NCBI GenBank assembly: GCA_964017045.1
Contig: OZ024795.1
Span: 49,958,850-50,022,849 of the forward strand
Source of the DNA: Omphiscola glabra
Lineage: Eukaryota; Mollusca; Gastropoda; Lymnaeidae
Direction: 5' to 3'
DNA length: 64,000 nucleotides
Of this stretch, positions 54,801 through 57,800 are shown piece by piece. The notes beneath the pieces are model-generated. The model was not told where the DNA came from, did not search any database, and worked only from the letters and a program-made list of their open reading frames with translations. The translations under genes and the position numbers were made by a program. Numbering within the stretch: the stretch's first letter is position 1; each line of letters begins with the position of its first letter.

Positions 54801-57800
54801 AGTTAGAATATTCAAAGATGACTGTACAAGGTTTATTTTGTTAAAGATCTCTTGAAATAGATTAATTATGATGGTAGTTAGACTATTCAAAGATGACCGT
54901 ACAAGGTTTATTTTGTTAAAGATCTCTTGAAATAGATTAATTATGATGGTAGTTAGACTATTCAAAGATGACCGTACAAGGTTTATTTTGTTAAAGATCT
55001 CTTGAAATAGATTAATTATGATGGTAGTTAGACTATTCAAAGATGACGGTACAAGGTTTATTTTGTTAAAGATCTCTTGAAATAGATTAATTATGATGGT
55101 AGTTAGACTATTCAAAGATGACGGTACAAGGTTTATTTTGTTAAAGATCTCTTGAAATAGATTAATTATGATGGTAGTTAGACTATTCAAAGATGACCAT
55201 ACAAGGTTTATTTTGTTAAAGATCTCTTGAAATAGATTAATTATGATGGTAGTTAGACTATTCAAAGATGACTGTACAAGGTTTATTTTGTTCAAGATCT
55301 CTTGAAATAGATTAATTATGATGGTAGTTAGACTATTCAAAGATGACCGTACAAGGTTTATTTTGTTAAAGATCTCTTGAAATAGATTAATTATGATGGT
55401 AGTTAGACTATTCAAAGATGACCGTACAAGGTTTATTTTGTTCAAGATCTCTTGAAATAGATTAATTATGATGGTAGTTAGACTATTCAAAGATGACCGT
55501 ACAAGGTTTATTTTGTTCAAGATCTCTTGAAATAGATTAATTATGATGGTAGTTAGACTATTCAAAGATGACCTTACAAGGTTTATTTTGTTAAAGATCT
55601 CTTGAAATAAGATTAATTATGATGGTAGTTAGACCAGACCTGTTTACCCTCAAACTCTTAAAATTGTACAATAAAATCACAAAATCATTCAATGCATTAT
55701 CTTAATAGTAAATAATAAACATACAGTATATATAATGTATACACCTCAAAATCGTACACTGTACGCCAAAATCGTAAGAGTAAACAGGTCTGGTTAGACT
55801 ATTCAAAGATGACCATACAAGGTTTATTTTGTTCAAGATCTCTGGAAATAGATTAATTATGATGGTAAGAATATTCAAAGATGACCGTACAAGGTTTATT
55901 TTGTTCAAGATCTCTTGAAATAGATTAATTATGATGGTAGTTAGACTATTCAAAGATGACTGTACAAGGTTTATTTTGTTCAAGATCTCTTGAAATAGAT
56001 TAATTATGATGGTAGTTAGACTATTCAAAGATGACCGTACAAGGTTTATTTTGTTCAAGATCTCTGGAAATAGATTAATTATGATGGTAGTTAATATTTA
56101 CCTTGGGGTGTTAGGAGGGGTGGAGAAGGAATGTACACTCGTCTTCTCTTGTGGCGTGGTCTCAGCAATCGGATCAGAGTGTGTCGACAAGAGAAGCTGA
56201 CAGCAGGGTCCTAAAAATTTTACAGAAACATAAGCTCTTTACTGCACTAACACAAATATAAGCTCTTTACAGCACTAGCACAAATATAAGCTCTTTACTG
56301 CTCTAACAAAAATATAAGCTCTTTACAGCACTAACATAAATATAAGCTCTTTACTGCTCTAACACAAATATAAGCTCTTTACAGCGCTAACACAAATATA
56401 AGCTCTTTACAGCACTAACACAAATATAAGCTCTTTACAGCACTAACACAAATATAAGCTCTTTACAGCGCTAACACAAATATAAGCTCTTTACAGCACT
56501 AACACAAATATAAGCTCTTTACAGCACTAACACAAATATAAGCTCTTTACAGCACTAACACAAATATAAGCTCTTTACATCACTAACACAAATATAAGCT
56601 CTTTACAGCACTAACACAAATATAAGCTCTTTACAGCACTAACACAAATATAAGCTCTTTACAGCACTAACACAAATATATGCTCTTTACAGCACTAACA
56701 CAAATATAAGCTCTTTACAGCACTAACACAAATATAAGCTCTTTACAGCACTAACACAAATATAAGCTCTTTACAGCACTAACACAAATATAAGCTCTTT
56801 ACAGCACTAGCACAAATATAAGCTCTTTACTGCTCTAACACAAATATAAGCTCTTTACAGCACTAACATAAATATAAGCTCTTTACAGCACTAACACAAA
56901 TATAAGCTCTTTACAGCACTAACACAAATATAAGCTCTTTACAGCACTAACACAAATATAAGCTCTTTACAACACTAACACAAATATAAGCTCTTTACAG
57001 CACTAACACAAATATAAGCTCTTTACAGCACTAACACAAATATAAGCTCTTTACAGCACTAACACAAATATTTCTTCTCTATTGTATTAAGTTGGTTTCT
57101 TTGAAATTGAAAAGACTTGAATTCTTGCCTGACAATTGACTTGACTCAAAGTGTGACAGGATTTAGTTATCCAAAGGTAACCACCATGTCACAACAATTT
57201 AACATATAAGCTTTCATTTCTTACCTGAGACAACAACATTCGAACATAATGTTTGGTAGCCAGCTGGACACAGTCAGGATCACACAGTGTGAAGCCATGG
57301 ATCACTTCAATCAGGGAGCTGACTGTGACATCAATGTTTGTCAGGCCTGTGGGGAAAAACAGATAAAACTGTACACGGGAATTCAGGAAAGTTACAGTTC
57401 TCTAGTCACATAGCTTTTGTTACATTTTTAAGAACCCAAGGTGCAGACTGCCTCAGAAAGTGAGTCATTCCCTAATTTCATCCTGAAGATTTATAAGACG
57501 CTAACACAGAACTGATGCGTGACAGAGTAGATTTTTGGCTCTCAAAAATGTTGTTTCAAGCTCCAAAGAGTAGTTTAGTCAATAAGCGTGCGGGGTGTGT
57601 GTGGGGGTTTTGCAATAGAAGTACAGTGAGTGGGCAAAAAAAACAGACTCCTGTTTTCTTTCTTTTTTTAGGTAGGATATATGTATATATATATAGTGTG
57701 TAAATTTAATTGATACTTATTTAAATGTTTTGTTGTTGTACTTATGAAGGCATGTGCCAAAACGTCCACTGCTGTATAATGTAAAATTATTATTAAATCT

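Noticed and set aside
53565..55565. A 666-codon minus-strand open frame
   Set aside because: The unit is 75 bp, a multiple of three without a stop, so the frame is automatic. It lies in the intron between UBR4 exons w5 and w6 and continues the intron, not an exon.
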